From positions 5,908,501 to 5,972,500 of the forward strand of contig WAID01000003.1 in the NCBI GenBank assembly GCA_016584495.1: a stretch of 64,000 bases of DNA. The letters are read 5' to 3'. Positions 44,439 to 55,776 of this stretch are shown in pieces. The notes under the pieces are model-generated. The model was not told the DNA's origin and did no database searches. It was given only the letters and a program-made list of their open reading frames with translations. The stretch comes from Celoporthe dispersa (Eukaryota; Ascomycota; Sordariomycetes; Diaporthales; Cryphonectriaceae). The translations under genes were made by a program, and so were the position numbers. Positions within the stretch are counted from its first letter, which is position 1. The number at the start of each line of letters is the position of its first letter.

Positions 44439-46233
44439 TCAGACATCAACCTCCATCGGCAGCGTAGGATATAGCGGCGCGTCCATTTTCGCTGACGCCT
44501 TTGCTCCCTTCAACGAGGGATCAATATTGTCCTCACCCTCACTGTCCGAATCATACTGGCCGCTCTTGAGGCGGTCCTGGATAGCCACGCGCAGGTACTC
44601 AATCACACGGACATTTTGGAGCCACGCCTCGTAGGACTCTGGCTCGCCGGTGCTGTCGCTGTCGTCTGCAGGAGAAGCGGGCGATTGTGGTTCGGCCTTG
44701 GGCGTGACGGCGCCCTCGGACTCGTCGGAAGCCCGGCGGGCCCCACGAGCACGCTGAAGCATGCCACCGGACAGGCGGCGCTGGTCATTGGGGGCGAAGG
44801 TGGAGCCTAAGCTGATGGTTGATGAGCCATACGAGGTAGTAGCTGGCAGCGAGGGATAAGCTACGGAGGCGGAGGAGCCGTTTCGTGTGCCGGGAGACAT
44901 GCCCGTGGTGGACCCTGGCGAGTGACCAGTAGTGTATGACAGAGAGCTCGAAGGCGGTGTGTGGCCGGCGCTGCTGCTCGTTGTGGAAGAGACAGCACTC
45001 AGCGGCGAGGGCATCTGTGCGGCAGAGACCGCGTAGTGCGTGTTCCCGACATTGTCCCTGGAGACTGGAGACTGGTGACGCAGGTCGAAAGCCGATGGGT
45101 AATGCGAGGTGGAAGGAGAACCGCTGTTCTCGTACACAGTGCTCTGCATCTGCTCCAGAATCTGGTCGATCTGCTCCAAATCGCCCTTGGTCCGCAGGTT
45201 GGGCATCGGAGGAAGATAGTAGTGCTGGTCCAGGGCGCTCTGTGCCGCGGGCTGGGCCCCGATAGCGGGGAGGGCTGGTGCCGCAGTCATGTACTGGGTG
45301 CCGATTCCTCCAGTGTGAACAGAGAGGGCGCCGTGCAGAGGCATCAGAGACCTTCCGACCTGGTTGTAGTTGCCAGGATCAAGGCTCCTACGCTTGGCCT
45401 GGCCGAAGAAATCGTTCAGGTCGTCGTAGCCACGTCTGCGATCGTAGCCATGCCCATATCCGAGAGGCTCAGCGCGGTGGTTGTGAATAGGCTGTTGGTA
45501 GTACCCAATGGGTGCACCATAGGCCTGCGTGGGGCCGTGTCCATAATAGCCAGCGTGCGAGGGCTGCGGCTGTCCAAAAGCAGTAGGTTGGGCCCGCATC
45601 TGATGTCCGTTGTGGTCATAGAAGCTGGACGGTCCTGGATCTGGAGCATCAGCATTCCATCCTGCGGCAAATCTCAACGAGGACTCGTCCTTACCTGGCC
45701 GGCCGTAGGCAGCAGCTAGTCCACCATGCTGGTCGGGAGGGGACCTGACCAGGACACTATCATCTGCATGGGTCTTGACGTGCTTCTTCAAGTCCTGGGG
45801 GCGCTTGAAAGACTTCCCGCAGAAGTCACACTTGTGAGGCTTCAGAGGAACATGAACACGGATGTGAGAAGTGATGTGGTCACGCTTGACAGTAGTAGTA
45901 CGGCAGGCGTTCCACTGGCAGGTCAGGCTGAGGTTGTTGGTGCTTTTCCTGCCAACATGCTTCTCGCACAAGTGGTCCTAACTCGCCGAATCAGCCGATG
46001 CACGATGCAGAAACATGCGACCTCTTGAATAAAAAAAAAAAACTTACATAGAGCGTCTCGGGAGTGTTGAAGCGCGCACCACACTGGTTCCACCTGCAGG
46101 TAAGGCTCTCCTCACCAGCGTTGGTGGACGAGCTTGAGGATGCAGCCGCATTTGACGAGGCGGGCGTGTCGCCGTTCGAAGTCGTGGTCGGACTCCGCGA
46201 CTGCTCGCTGGTGCTGTCCTGGGCGGTCGTCAT
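44439..46233 (-). CDS. pacC: pH-response transcription factor PacC/Rim101
   Basis: The zinc-finger regulator that activates alkaline-expressed and represses acid-expressed genes after proteolytic processing by the Pal pathway. Two exons (46233-46048 and 45977-44439) give 574 residues. Three C2H2 fingers: C46-x4-C51...H64/H69 (TCRWNQCGARF), C82-x4-C87...H100/H104 (TCQWNACRTTT) and C112-x2-C115...H128/H132 (HKCDFCGKSFKRP). The long Gln/Tyr/Ser-rich middle ends in a conserved C-terminal region (ESYEAWLQNVRVIEYLR). Two YPxL motifs, YPSL at 436-439 and YPTL at 565-568, match PalA-binding sites known in PacC. The intron 45978-46047 falls within finger 1. Upstream PacC sites suggest autoregulation. 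The protein is somewhat shorter than Aspergillus PacC. Confidence 0.95.
45978..46047 (-). other. Intron in pacC
   Basis: 70 nt, donor CTCTAT/gtaagt and acceptor cgagttag/GACCAC. It joins PETLY to DHLCEKH inside zinc finger 1. Confidence 0.9.
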
Positions 46234-46387
46234 CCTGGCCTCGAGTGAGAGTGGATCTCTCTTGCAGGTCGTCGGGGCTGGGTGTTGTGCCGTGTTCCGA
46301 GTGTTGGGGTTCGAGCAATCGGTTTGAAAGTCAAGCAAAGCTGAGGTAGAGCTATGTTTTCCTGCTTTGGGAGCAGAAGTGGTGGGT

Positions 46388-46693
46388 CTTGGCACTTGAT
46401 TGGGTAGGGCTGGGCTGGGCGCCTCTTCTCCAAAACTTTAGGGCGTCAAAAAGATCTCGAGTTTCTGCCTCTCACGTCCACGTTGGAGTTTTTTTCAGTG
46501 TCGCACGACGACAAGGCGACAAGACAAAGGCACTTTCGAGATGTTTTCAGATGCATTCGGTGTAAAGGTGATCTATCAAAGAATAAAAGAGGCCTGGAAC
46601 AGACGCTGAGGGACTCTTATGGGTTTCCTCCGCCGTGCCCAAGGTTTGGCTGCGCGGCGGAGTTGTCTTGGCGAAACTCGTCGTTCCGCCAGG
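46388..46693. promoter_or_regulatory. Further GCCARG sites upstream of pacC
   Basis: GCCAAG on the minus strand at 46388-46393 and 46667-46672, and GCCAGG on the plus strand at 46688-46693. With the inverted pair at 46782-46805 this makes five consensus sites within 160-575 bp of the pacC start. Single 6-bp matches are weak evidence alone. Confidence 0.4.
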
Positions 46694-46778
46694 GCAATAG
46701 TAGGATACTTGACGTATGCGCGTATCTCGGCCGTAGAGCTGTGTAATCATGTCGTACTGCGCTATCAAAATGTGGATG

Positions 46779-46808
46779 TTTGCCAAGACTTTTCCAAGTC
46801 TTGGCAAA
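46779..46808. promoter_or_regulatory. Perfect 13-bp inverted repeat with two PacC sites
   Basis: The left arm TTTGCCAAGACTT (46779-46791), a 4-nt spacer TTCC and the exact reverse complement (46796-46808). Each arm contains GCCAAG, the PacC consensus GCCARG. It lies about 550-575 bp upstream of the pacC ATG. It could be an autoregulatory operator or a hairpin. Confidence 0.6.
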
Positions 46809-47080
46809 GCACTAAGAATCCGGCAGACAACTGAGACCAAAGGTGCAAATTTCCAATCGCTGGGGCCTGGGCCTGCACTCTTCCACAGCATCACTGTGCT
46901 ACAGTGCTTTGCAGGCCTCAAGGCGACGACTTGAGCCCTGTGAAACGCCGTCAAGACCGTATGCACTGAAGGCATAGTGGTCGCCTCCCTATAGCATACG
47001 CCTCTTCTGACACGGCGCTGATTGCATTTCCGGCTGCCTGGACGTTCATCCCTCGTCGCGACCTGTTCCGCCATTCTGAA

Positions 47081-47113
47081 TCAGCAGCATCATCAGCATC
47101 ATCATCATCATCA
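47081..47113. repeat. CAT/CAG triplet repeat
   Basis: Mixed CAG and CAT units in a row of about eleven triplets in the pacC upstream region. Confidence 0.85.
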
Positions 47114-49170
47114 CACTGCACCATTGTTGCTATCCCATGGCTGTCGTATGCTAAGACTCAAGGATACTTAGTTAGTCGGATGGTGGCAGTCTTGTGAGCA
47201 CTCACGCATTTGTCCCTTTGAAAGTTTAGATTGCCACACTTGCCTGACTCTCAATTGAACCGAAGGTTCGATAATGAATAGACAAGTTGGTGGTCTCTCC
47301 CGCCAAGACACCTCCGACTGGGCGCCAAGTTTTCCGCTGCCACCCCTACAGGCCAAGAACGGCAGTGGATTCCCAAAACTGTTGGGCGTTACGCCTCAGG
47401 CCCAAACGCTACTGGCCATCGCCTGACAGCGCCCAGCCTTGCACTGCCTCGCAGTAGTCTGCTGCTGAAGGTTGGCAGGAGCGGCACGAAAATAACGCCA
47501 CGCGTACCCGGGATCGGGTTTCAGAGCAGTTGATGCCAACGGTTTGATGGCAGGTTTGACAAGAGCCCAGGCAGCCAACTCTTGGTCTTCCCTTCCCGCT
47601 GGTTGATAATATAAGGCGCAGGTTCTGGTCAGGAAGGACGAGAATAGATTGCTCGGGGCCTGGTGTCTGCGCCGGGAACCTGGGAGGCGCATTTATATTA
47701 TCAGTGCCGTAACCTGTGGTCTCCGGGAGGCTTGCACAGCAGCTGCAGCAGGCCGGGGAGCCCCGTGATTGTGGAACAGGCCTGTAACGTGATTCCAGAG
47801 ATCTCCCGTACAGCTACTCTACTCTTCTTGGTCCTACAATTCTCGGAGCAATTTCATACTGCAATTTACCAAGACCCTAGGAGTTAGTGTACCGTGCTCG
47901 CCATTTCTCTGACGTGCAACAGTCTGTGCTTGCCCGAAGAAGGGGCCAGAAGTTGGTCCAGCGACTTGGCTCCGTGAAGTAGGTAGGCAGATAGCCGTCT
48001 TGATTTGCCCCTTTCCCCCGGATAGCAAGGCATGAAGCATTTCGTCTCCTCGAGAATGCCCGTCGGATGCGTGCTTCTCCGCGCGGTTGCCTACTGGGGC
48101 AAGGACGAGATGTACCTCTCTCTGCCTGGTCTAAAATGTGCCTAGCCTATCTAAATAGAGAGCTGCATCGTCCCAGAAACCCATCGTCCCAGGAACTCAT
48201 CATGGTAACCTATCATCGCTAGATGCTGCGCTATAAAACCACAAATCATTCACACGACCAGGAAACTTGAGTCGTCTCTCGTTGATCCGGCCTGCAAGTC
48301 CTATAACCATTAGGCGAGGTCCTCCTCCCGGTCTGGCCCAATTATCCGTGAGACTTTGAACACTGCTGCAGTTTCTACGGGTGTATTGACACAATCGCTA
48401 GCCCTGTAGAGGACGACGGAATGCCTCTCCGGGTCCTAGAAGTTGGTACAGCAGTAGTGTCCACAAGATGAGACATTGGCAGCCATAATTCCGACCTACA
48501 GCTGAACACTTTCCTCATCCATATGATTTGACTGCTTGCCATTCTCTGGTCCTGGGTGTTCACTGTTGAAGAAACTCTATTCTCTCTTTCGAGGCTTTTA
48601 CCCTCTGAACGCCGGTCCCCGTCGATCAAGCTCAGCACCACCACGCTCCAAAAGACAGGTTCCTTTAGCCCGGTGTGTGTGTGTATGTGTGTGTGTTGAA
48701 TGAGCCGCCGGAATCTCGAATTGACTCCCGTTCCTGCTTCAGAAATTCTTCGCATCCTTTGGTGTCCTACGCGTTACCGAACGACTAGTCATCCTTGAAG
48801 AAGAGGTGGCGCATGTAATTTTGTCCGGCGGCTTGGCTGGTCCAGACGAGACAAGAAGGTTGTTCAACTACTATAGTATTATATTAGCTTGGAGTCATTC
48901 TTGGCTCAGAAAAGTCGATGTTCAATGTTCGCTCTGCTCGCTCTCGGAAGGAGCCACTGAAAGGTTGTTAGGTTGTTAGGGGCAGGTGCTTCCCCCTGCC
49001 GGCGCCGCGGCAGGCACCTTGACGACCTGCCTGCCGCCCCTGTAGCATCGCTACGAAACTTTTTTTCCCTCCCCTTGCAGAAGCCTCGTACAGATAGTAC
49101 AAGCAGCAGCTATTCCCTGGCAAAAATTTTGGGTTCCTTTTTCAGAGCACAGCAGTCCTCACCACAGGCC

Positions 49171-50766
49171 ATGGCGAAACGAAAGGCACAGAGCGCCCCA
49201 GAAGGAGCTGCTGCTGCTTCGAAGCCAGTGGTATCCAAAAAGGTCAAGTTAAATGGCGCTGGGCAGGCCGCAAAGGCCGCAAAACCACAGCGAGCGCCCA
49301 AGGCGAAGGCTACGAAAAACCCCACCACGGACGTCGAGGTCACAACGACAACGACAACGACAACGACGAAAAGAGACTCGCTCATAACGATACAGATCGT
49401 GGCGGGCTCCTACGACCGCGTCCTCCACGGTGTGACAGCCACCATCCATCCCTCTTCGTCCTCTTCCTCCTCCTCCAACGCTTCTCCTGCCGACAACGAC
49501 GACGCCAGCCCAGAAGTCACCTTCGCCGACACGTTCCTCTTCAACGCACACACATCCGCGATCCGCTGCCTCGCCCTCTCGCCGCCCTCGGCGCCGTTGC
49601 CAGGCCAGGCCCAGAAGGTGATGCTCGCGAGCGGCAGCACCGACGAGCGCATCAACGTGTACAACCTCTCAGCGCACCCGCCCCCGGCGCGGACGGACGC
49701 GGACGCGGCGCTGCTCAGCAGCCTCGCGCGGCGGCCCATCCTCGAGGACGCGCGCAACCGCGAGCTGGGCACGCTGCTGCACCACTCGTCGACCGTCACG
49801 CGGCTGGCGTTCCCGACGCGGTCCAAGCTGCTGAGCTCGTCCGAGGACTCCACTGTCGCTGTCACCAGGACCCGCGACTGGAGCCTGCTGAGCACCATCA
49901 AGGCGCCCGTTCCAAAAGTCTTTGGGCGGCCGAGCGGCGACACGGCGCCGCTGGGGGGCACGCCGAGCGGGGTCAACGACTTTGCTGTGCACCCGAGCAT
50001 GAAGGTCATGATCAGCGTAAGCAAAGGCGAGAGGTGCATGCGGCTGTGGAACCTGGTGACGGGCAAGAAAGCTGGCGTGTTGGACTTTGGGAGGGATCTG
50101 GTGCAGGAGATTGGGGAGCCGCGGCACTCGTCGGGCGAGGGCAGGAAGGTCGTTTGGGGGAGCAGCGAGAGCGAGGGGGATGAGTTTGCGGTTGGCTTTG
50201 ATCGTGACGTGCTGGTGTTTGGCATGGATAGCAAGCCTCGGTGCAGGGTGATGCCGGACACCAGGACCAAGGTGCACGAGTTCGCATACGTGAAGCTCGA
50301 TGCCGGGTCGGAGGCGTGCGTCCTTGCTGTGGCCACCGAGGATGGAAGGATCATGTTCTTCTCTACTGCCCTGGAGGACCTGGACAAAGAGAAGAAGGGC
50401 GACAGCAGGGTCAGCGTGCCTCGGGCGAAGCTCCTGGCGCAGGTCGGAGGCAAGGACGCAGGCGTGGCCGGCAGAGTCAAGGACTTCAAGGTCCTGCAGC
50501 CGGAGAGCACACCAGGGGTATGGTACATCATCTCCGCCAGCAGCGACGGCAAGCTGAGGGCGTGGGCTCTGCCGCGGGCAGACCTCGAGCCGAAGAAGAA
50601 GGGAGGCGAGGCGAGGCCAGCTGGGAAGCTGCTGGGCACCTACGAGACGCAGAACAGGATCACTTGTGTGGAGGCGTTCGTCATGATACCCCGGCCGGAC
50701 GGCGTTGAAGAGAGCGAGGCGGAGCTCGAGGAGGATGAGTCCAGCGGCGATAGCGATGATGAGTGA
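49171..50766 (+). CDS. mak11: WD40 ribosome-biogenesis protein Mak11 (PAK1IP1 homologue)
   Basis: A nucleolar WD-repeat factor for 60S ribosome assembly; the human homologue is PAK1IP1. A single exon of 531 residues starting MAKRKAQSAPEG. The N-terminus is Lys/Ala-rich and includes a Thr9 tract (VEVTTTTTTTTTKRDS). WD-type blades are visible: FNAHTSAIRCLALS, VMLASGSTDERINVYNL, LHHSSTVTRLAF with LLSSSEDSTVAV, VNDFAVHPSMKVMISVS with GERCMRLWNLVTGK, and WYIISASSDGKLRAWAL. The C-terminus is acidic (SEAELEEDESSGDSDDE). The frame is open further upstream, but ATG 49171 is the first that gives the expected start. It is convergent with the INSIG gene. Confidence 0.9.
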   Translation: MAKRKAQSAPEGAAAASKPVVSKKVKLNGAGQAAKAAKPQRAPKAKATKNPTTDVEVTTTTTTTTTKRDSLITIQIVAGSYDRVLHGVTATIHPSSSSSSSSNASPADNDDASPEVTFADTFLFNAHTSAIRCLALSPPSAPLPGQAQKVMLASGSTDERINVYNLSAHPPPARTDADAALLSSLARRPILEDARNRELGTLLHHSSTVTRLAFPTRSKLLSSSEDSTVAVTRTRDWSLLSTIKAPVPKVFGRPSGDTAPLGGTPSGVNDFAVHPSMKVMISVSKGERCMRLWNLVTGKKAGVLDFGRDLVQEIGEPRHSSGEGRKVVWGSSESEGDEFAVGFDRDVLVFGMDSKPRCRVMPDTRTKVHEFAYVKLDAGSEACVLAVATEDGRIMFFSTALEDLDKEKKGDSRVSVPRAKLLAQVGGKDAGVAGRVKDFKVLQPESTPGVWYIISASSDGKLRAWALPRADLEPKKKGGEARPAGKLLGTYETQNRITCVEAFVMIPRPDGVEESEAELEEDESSGDSDDE

Positions 50767-51206
50767 GTGGGCGAGCGAGCTAGACCCGAACTCTGGCCTC
50801 AGCGCAATTCTACGATGATATCCTTCGCCCACAGACCGTTGCGTGAGACCATGCAATATTCGCCCTAGTTTGTGATTATCGACTGAGGTCGGTCGTAGTA
50901 TCGCTATGAAGTCAGGCCGGACTCGATGAACCCCATTGTTCCCGGATAACAGTATGATGACAGACAAGATCCCTCCGAAACGAAGATGGCCAAATTTCCA
51001 GAGTAGAGAAGGGGAGACACACACAAAGAGACATGCAGAGCTTTTGTAAAATCCCAAATCCTCCGCCGATGCCAACTTTACTGAATATCCACCATGTGCG
51101 CACAAGTCGTGAAGTCGTGAAAAAACTCCTCCTATCCATCATCATCCATCGATCACAGATGGAAGAAGTAGAGGCAAACCGTGAGACAGAGAAAAACTCC
51201 GCTCCG

Positions 51207-52503
51207 TTATCTCAGACCACCCCACCTCCCGCGCCCTACCGCGGACCTGTTCAGCGCCAGCCGCCTGCCGATGTTCCCAAAGCACACGCAGCTGCAGAAG
51301 AGCACGCTGACAACCCAGATGCCCGTCTCGATCGTCCTCTGCGTCGCTAGACCGCCGAGCATGAGGGCTCCCCCGCTCCCGTGTTGGCCAGTAGCATTCC
51401 GGCCGAGAGGTGCGGAGGAATAGCCGGTCGGGGTGGGCATGATCTCTGGGTTTAAGCCCATCAGCACGACCGAGCCCACCAGGCCGGTGGCGGCGGACAG
51501 GAGGAAGCCGGGTTTGGAGCGGTCAATCAGATACCACAAGAGGGGGTTGGCCATGGCCAGGGTTAGGGGAGACCTGCATTGTGGAGGCCCACGGGACTTT
51601 TCTCTGTAAAATTCACCGTCGGTTCAGTAAGGATTTTCGAGATGGAATTTGATAATTTGGGAGAGGGTGGGTGGTGAAAGGGTCTTGTCAACTCACAATA
51701 GCAAAGACAATGCCGGCGAAAGCCCCGATGCCACGCACCACAAGAGCCCAGTCAGTCCCCGGGGCGTCTTCTTCGTCTTTGATGGCCTCCTCGTACTCGT
51801 CGCCTCCGTTTTCAAAGACCTCTTCCCACTTGCCATCAAACCAGGGCAGGAGGCTGCCGAGCACCACACCACAGACACCCCAGGCGGCGAGGAACCTTCC
51901 GTCGTACCCAGGTCGTATTATCCCCTCGACATGGAAGGATGCCCACTTCTGCTCCGAGGAGAGCCGCGTCAGGAGGGCACCATAGCCCATACCCAGCACA
52001 AAGAGCAGCGTCGTCCGCAGGCCGACGAACAGGGGCGAGGCCGCCTGCATGCCCTGTGCGGACCGTCCTGACAGCGCGGAGGACCGCCGCCTGTGCATGG
52101 ACGACCGCTCTCTGGCCAGTTTGTGCATGCCCTCGTCGGAGAACTCGGGCACCGGGGTCGCCGCAGAGACATCTACCTCGACAGGTTCGCCCGAGGGGTA
52201 GCCCGAGATGGCCGGCGAGTAGATGCCGGAGAGGGTTGAGCTCGTCAGGAACCTGTAGGACGCGGCGCGGCTCTGCGAGTCTAGAGGCGGGTTGAAGGCC
52301 CCTGGGTCGAGGCGGTTGTTCTGGCTCGCGCGTCTTTCACCATTGTCCTCCTCATATTCCTCGTCCTCGTCGTGGTACCGGAACGGCCGCGGCGGGCTCG
52401 GGGGCGGGGAGTAGTCGTCGTCGGGGGGTGTGGCATTCAGCACGCCGATCTCGAAGGGGCGCCTAGGGATGGGCCGCCGGATCTGTAGCCCATCGTCGGA
52501 CAT
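51207..52503 (-). CDS. INSIG-family ER membrane protein (one frameshift)
   Basis: An insulin-induced-gene family protein. In animals and fission yeast these ER proteins control HMG-CoA reductase and sterol sensing. Two exons (52503-51697 and 51603-51207) give 400 residues once a frame slip is corrected. The N-terminal 140 residues are acidic and Pro/Ser-rich (MSDDGLQIRRPIPRR...). Membrane segments include LFVGLRTTLLFVLGMGYGAL, FLAAWGVCGVVLGSLLPWFD and WALVVRGIGAFAGIVFAI. After the intron come RKVPWASTMQVS, then LTLAMANPLLWYLIDRSKPG and FLLSAATGLVGSVVLMGLNP. The frame changes at the G4 run 51566-51569 (C4 on the coding strand, one base too many). WASTMQVS and LTLAMANP are then contiguous, as in the family. 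The C-terminus is CFGNIGRRLAL plus a short tail. Confidence 0.9.
51604..51696 (-). other. Intron in INSIG gene
   Basis: 93 nt, donor GCTATT/gtgagt and acceptor ttttacag/AGAAAAG. It joins GIVFAI to RKVPWAS in the conserved INSIG core. Confidence 0.85.
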
Positions 52504-53912
52504 GGTGGGTTTCTCTGTTTGGAGGGAAAGAGAGAGAGAAGAGAGGAGGAGAGAGGGTGAGTGAGGGAGGTAGAAATAGTCGTGTTTACATGCAGCTAGC
52601 CGCGGGCCTGCAGTCTCTCGAGGAAGGGTGTCGAGTTCGCGGTGGCGTGTAGATCGACGCGTGCGACGGGATTCGTGAGACGGCGCTGGGATCTGGCCTG
52701 AGGTTCAACAAATAGCTGTCGACCAGACGAAAGAGGACCAGATTTCTACGGGGACGCCGTGTACGCCGGGTGGATCGTCCTCGTAGCGAGCAAGGGAATC
52801 GATTAGGGAGACAAGAATGAAGCCCGCCCGAGTCAATAGAGAATTGTGCGGCGGCGTGTGCGTGCCTCTTCTTCTCTGCTTCTCCTCACGAAAAGTGGAG
52901 ATATCGGTACGGCAGCAGCGTGCTGGAGGAGCTTGCCAGACAGGTTGAGGTCGTTGAGGAATTGAATGGATGATTGCCGAACGAGGTGGGCAAAGCAACA
53001 CAACAAAATATAACCTTTAAAAAATCAACCCCAACAAAAACCGGGGATGTTGATTGAGGCAGGCGGCAAGACGACAGCTTACCGTGGAAGCTGAAGCTGA
53101 TAGGGCCCGGGGTGCGCACACACTCCTTTTGCACTCCGTCGAGCCAAGAGTCCGTTTGTTTCTCTCTCTTTTCTCCCTTGCAGGACGAAGCGACGGTGTT
53201 GGCGCCAGTCGGGTTCTTGAAGCAGGAGAGGAGAGAGACATACACACAAATCCAACACACTGACTGACACACACACACACACGACCTGGCTGCAGCAGAC
53301 ACGGGAGTGCATCACATGTCAGCGATCGTCTGGGCGGGAGACCAATCGACGTTCCCGCACCTCGCAGGCCCCCCAGCACGGGTCCCCACAGTGTAGTGTG
53401 TGTGGCTCGAAGATCACCCCCGAGTGGAGCAGCAGCTCTGGATGCAGTCTTGCTGGCCCAGTGAGCTGCATCTGTTTGAGTCTGGGCGCTGGAGCCAGCA
53501 GCCAAAGACGGGCGTCGCATTCGTCTGCACAGTATGTCTTGCCTCCCCGCGCCATATATTCGGGGCCTGCTGCGTACTGTACAGCAGCAGCCAAGCGCCC
53601 TTTTCGGCCGCATGTGACTCGCTGGAGATTGAATCTGCATCGATGTGATTCGTCTTTTTTGCTTTTCCCGAGATCGTGTACTGCAGTGCTAAGGGGCGGG
53701 GTTTCGTCCGTCCCACCAGGAATGCTTGCTCGACTCGAGTCTGACCTCTTCGGGTCCTGGAATTCGGAACCTGGCCCTCCTTCTGGTGTCTTGTGGACGG
53801 TGACTCTATGAGTAACGGAGAGGCTGGCGGCTGCTCAAGAAAGGGCGCAGTTGGCAGGAGAATAGTACTAGGTGACTATCGTGTCAGTCATCGAAGGATG
53901 CCTCTGGTTTGG

Positions 53913-53936
53913 TTTTTTTTTTTTTTTTTTTTTTTT
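53913..53936. repeat. T24 homopolymer
   Basis: Twenty-four consecutive T. Confidence 0.95.
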
Positions 53937-55005
53937 GGTGGGTGTCAACTTGCTGGACACCAACCACTCCGCCCCATCACCTACTAAACACACTGCAGGT
54001 GTACTAATGCAGTAGCATGGCAATCTGGGGTAAAACTCCACCGACGTGTACAAGTTGCAGGCAACCGACGTACACTTCTAGATGTACATAAGCGCGTGTG
54101 TGGGTGCAGAATCATGTTGTGCAAAACAAATACCATAGCAGGATCAGTAAGGCGAGTACATGCTCCAGTCTCGAAGCGCTCTTCCTCAGTATGGGCGCAG
54201 CAGCAGCGTCGCGACTTCCTTCCCTTCTGCTTTACGTCGATGCCCTGACCAAGGGCTCTTGCGAGAGGCTGCAGCTAATCGCTCCGCTTCGTGCTGAAGG
54301 CTATGACTGGTACCACAGCCATCACACACGAAAGCCATGTATCCTCTACACCAGGGGAACGAAGGAGAACATCGAGTGACAATTCGGCGACACACACATA
54401 GGGAGCACTACGTCGGGCTCAAGCTGTCAGCGCAAAGGAGGAGACTGCTCCGTCGTGCATTAATCTTGAAATACTGTCGTACCTAATGCACAATAGTGCA
54501 GAGGACGAGTCCGTCCCTCATCAAAAGGGACATGTAGGGGCAGCCAGCCCCTCATCTGCCGAGCTGACCTGGGATGAATTCCATTTATGCGCGCAGACCG
54601 ACTCTCCTCACGCCATGGAAAAGAGAGAGGTGCGATTTTCTGGGTGCCCGTGACGCCGAGAGTAACATTAAGGTTATTACCCTGTTCTTAACATGCTGTG
54701 CAACATCGGGATGTTGTCTACCTTCCCCTTGCACCTCGTGCCTGCCTGCAGCTGCGCGCCACAGCTGCACGGCATAGACCGATAATGCAAACACCTCTCC
54801 CTGCAGGCCTATAGGCTGGCGATTGGGCTGGGCGACTACGAAAACTAAGGTAGCCAGCTATGCGGGTGTGTTTGCTGACGGGCGTGTTGGCTCGGGCGTC
54901 TTCTTTTGAGGTTACCCGGCAGCTGATGGAGAATACCGTTTCAGGACTTGACGTATATGATCAAAGTACCAGAACCAGACCCGAGTGGTAGAGTTGGCTC
55001 CCAGC

Positions 55006-55010
<5 letters not shown>

Positions 55011-55053
<43 letters not shown>
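55011..55053. repeat. (TC)n microsatellite
   Basis: About 21 TC units, the longest microsatellite in the window. Confidence 0.95.
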
Positions 55054-55057
<4 letters not shown>

Positions 55058-55070
55058 CTCCCTCTCCCTC

Positions 55071-55100
55071 TTTTTTTTTTTTTTTTTTTTAAAAAAAAAA
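55071..55100. repeat. T20-A10 junction
   Basis: T20 immediately followed by A10, which can fold back on itself. Confidence 0.9.
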
Positions 55101-55732
55101 CCCCCTAAAAATAACGTCCTTCCCCAGGTTTCGGTGGCGTTCATGGCAGCTAAGTGGTATAGCGGCAGACCTGAAGGGCCCGACGGCACCCTCAATAGCT
55201 TGTGGGACCTGTGGGTGGGATGGTCCTCCTGCTTGCTGATCATGCATGCATGGTGATGACGCAGAGTCTGCCTGCCGGTCCTGCTTTGTCGATTTTGGAG
55301 AGTGGGCATTTCGACAAGCTATTCGTTCGACTGCGGGACCACCCTCGTATCATGCTTACATCAGGTTGGGCCACTTTACTCGAGGGACACAGGCCGCACC
55401 GCCGTGCCCTCCTCTCTGTGTAGCAAGCCCACCAAAGTCTGGAGGCCATAATAGTGCCCAGAAGACCTTAGCTAATGGCCTCTTCATTGGCCCTTGTCTG
55501 TCTTGAGCTGGTGACCAAGGCCAGTTGCATGACGAACATTCCTGTCGAGACTTGTCTCGGACTCAAACAGATGTAGCTCGGGTCATAGTCTTCAGGGTCC
55601 TGGGCTAGCCTGGTGGGCGCATGCCGGACCGTCCGTACGCACGATGTGGGTTGCTATTTACTTGAACAGCCATCCACCCATGGATCCCTCGCCTCGGAGA
55701 GGGAAGGCGGCGGGGGGGGGGGGGAGCCGAAT

Positions 55733-55776
55733 GCGAGCAGGTAATTGTTGCGAGCAGGTAAATGTTGCGAGCAGAC
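55733..55776. repeat. 17-bp tandem repeat, about 2.5 copies
   Basis: The unit GCGAGCAGGTAATTGTT is followed by a copy differing at one base (A for T) and a partial third copy. Confidence 0.85.

Larger units (their letters stand above)
46234..49170. other. Long intergenic region between pacC and mak11
   Basis: About 2.9 kb between divergent genes. It holds the PacC-site cluster described separately, a CAT/CAG triplet repeat at 47081-47113, a GT-rich tract at 48674-48697 and the palindromic sequence ACTATAGT at about 48870-48877. No conserved coding sequence is recognised. Confidence 0.5.

Noticed and set aside
46483..46746. 87-codon plus-strand frame in the pacC upstream region
   Set aside because: It has two Cys-x2-Cys-like residues only by chance, with no further zinc-binding pattern. 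It overlaps the probable pacC promoter.
48973..49170. Upstream extension of Mak11 (66 residues)
   Set aside because: The open frame happens to continue into the leader. The expected Lys-rich N-terminus starts at ATG 49171.
49410..51105. Long minus-strand open frames (409 and 478 codons) opposite mak11
   Set aside because: They are antisense shadows of a GC-rich coding exon. They show no domain character, while the plus strand encodes clear WD40 repeats.
53017..53640. 207-codon minus-strand frame
   Set aside because: Mixed low-complexity composition including a CA-repeat-derived CVCV stretch. No domain. It overlaps several equally long frames.
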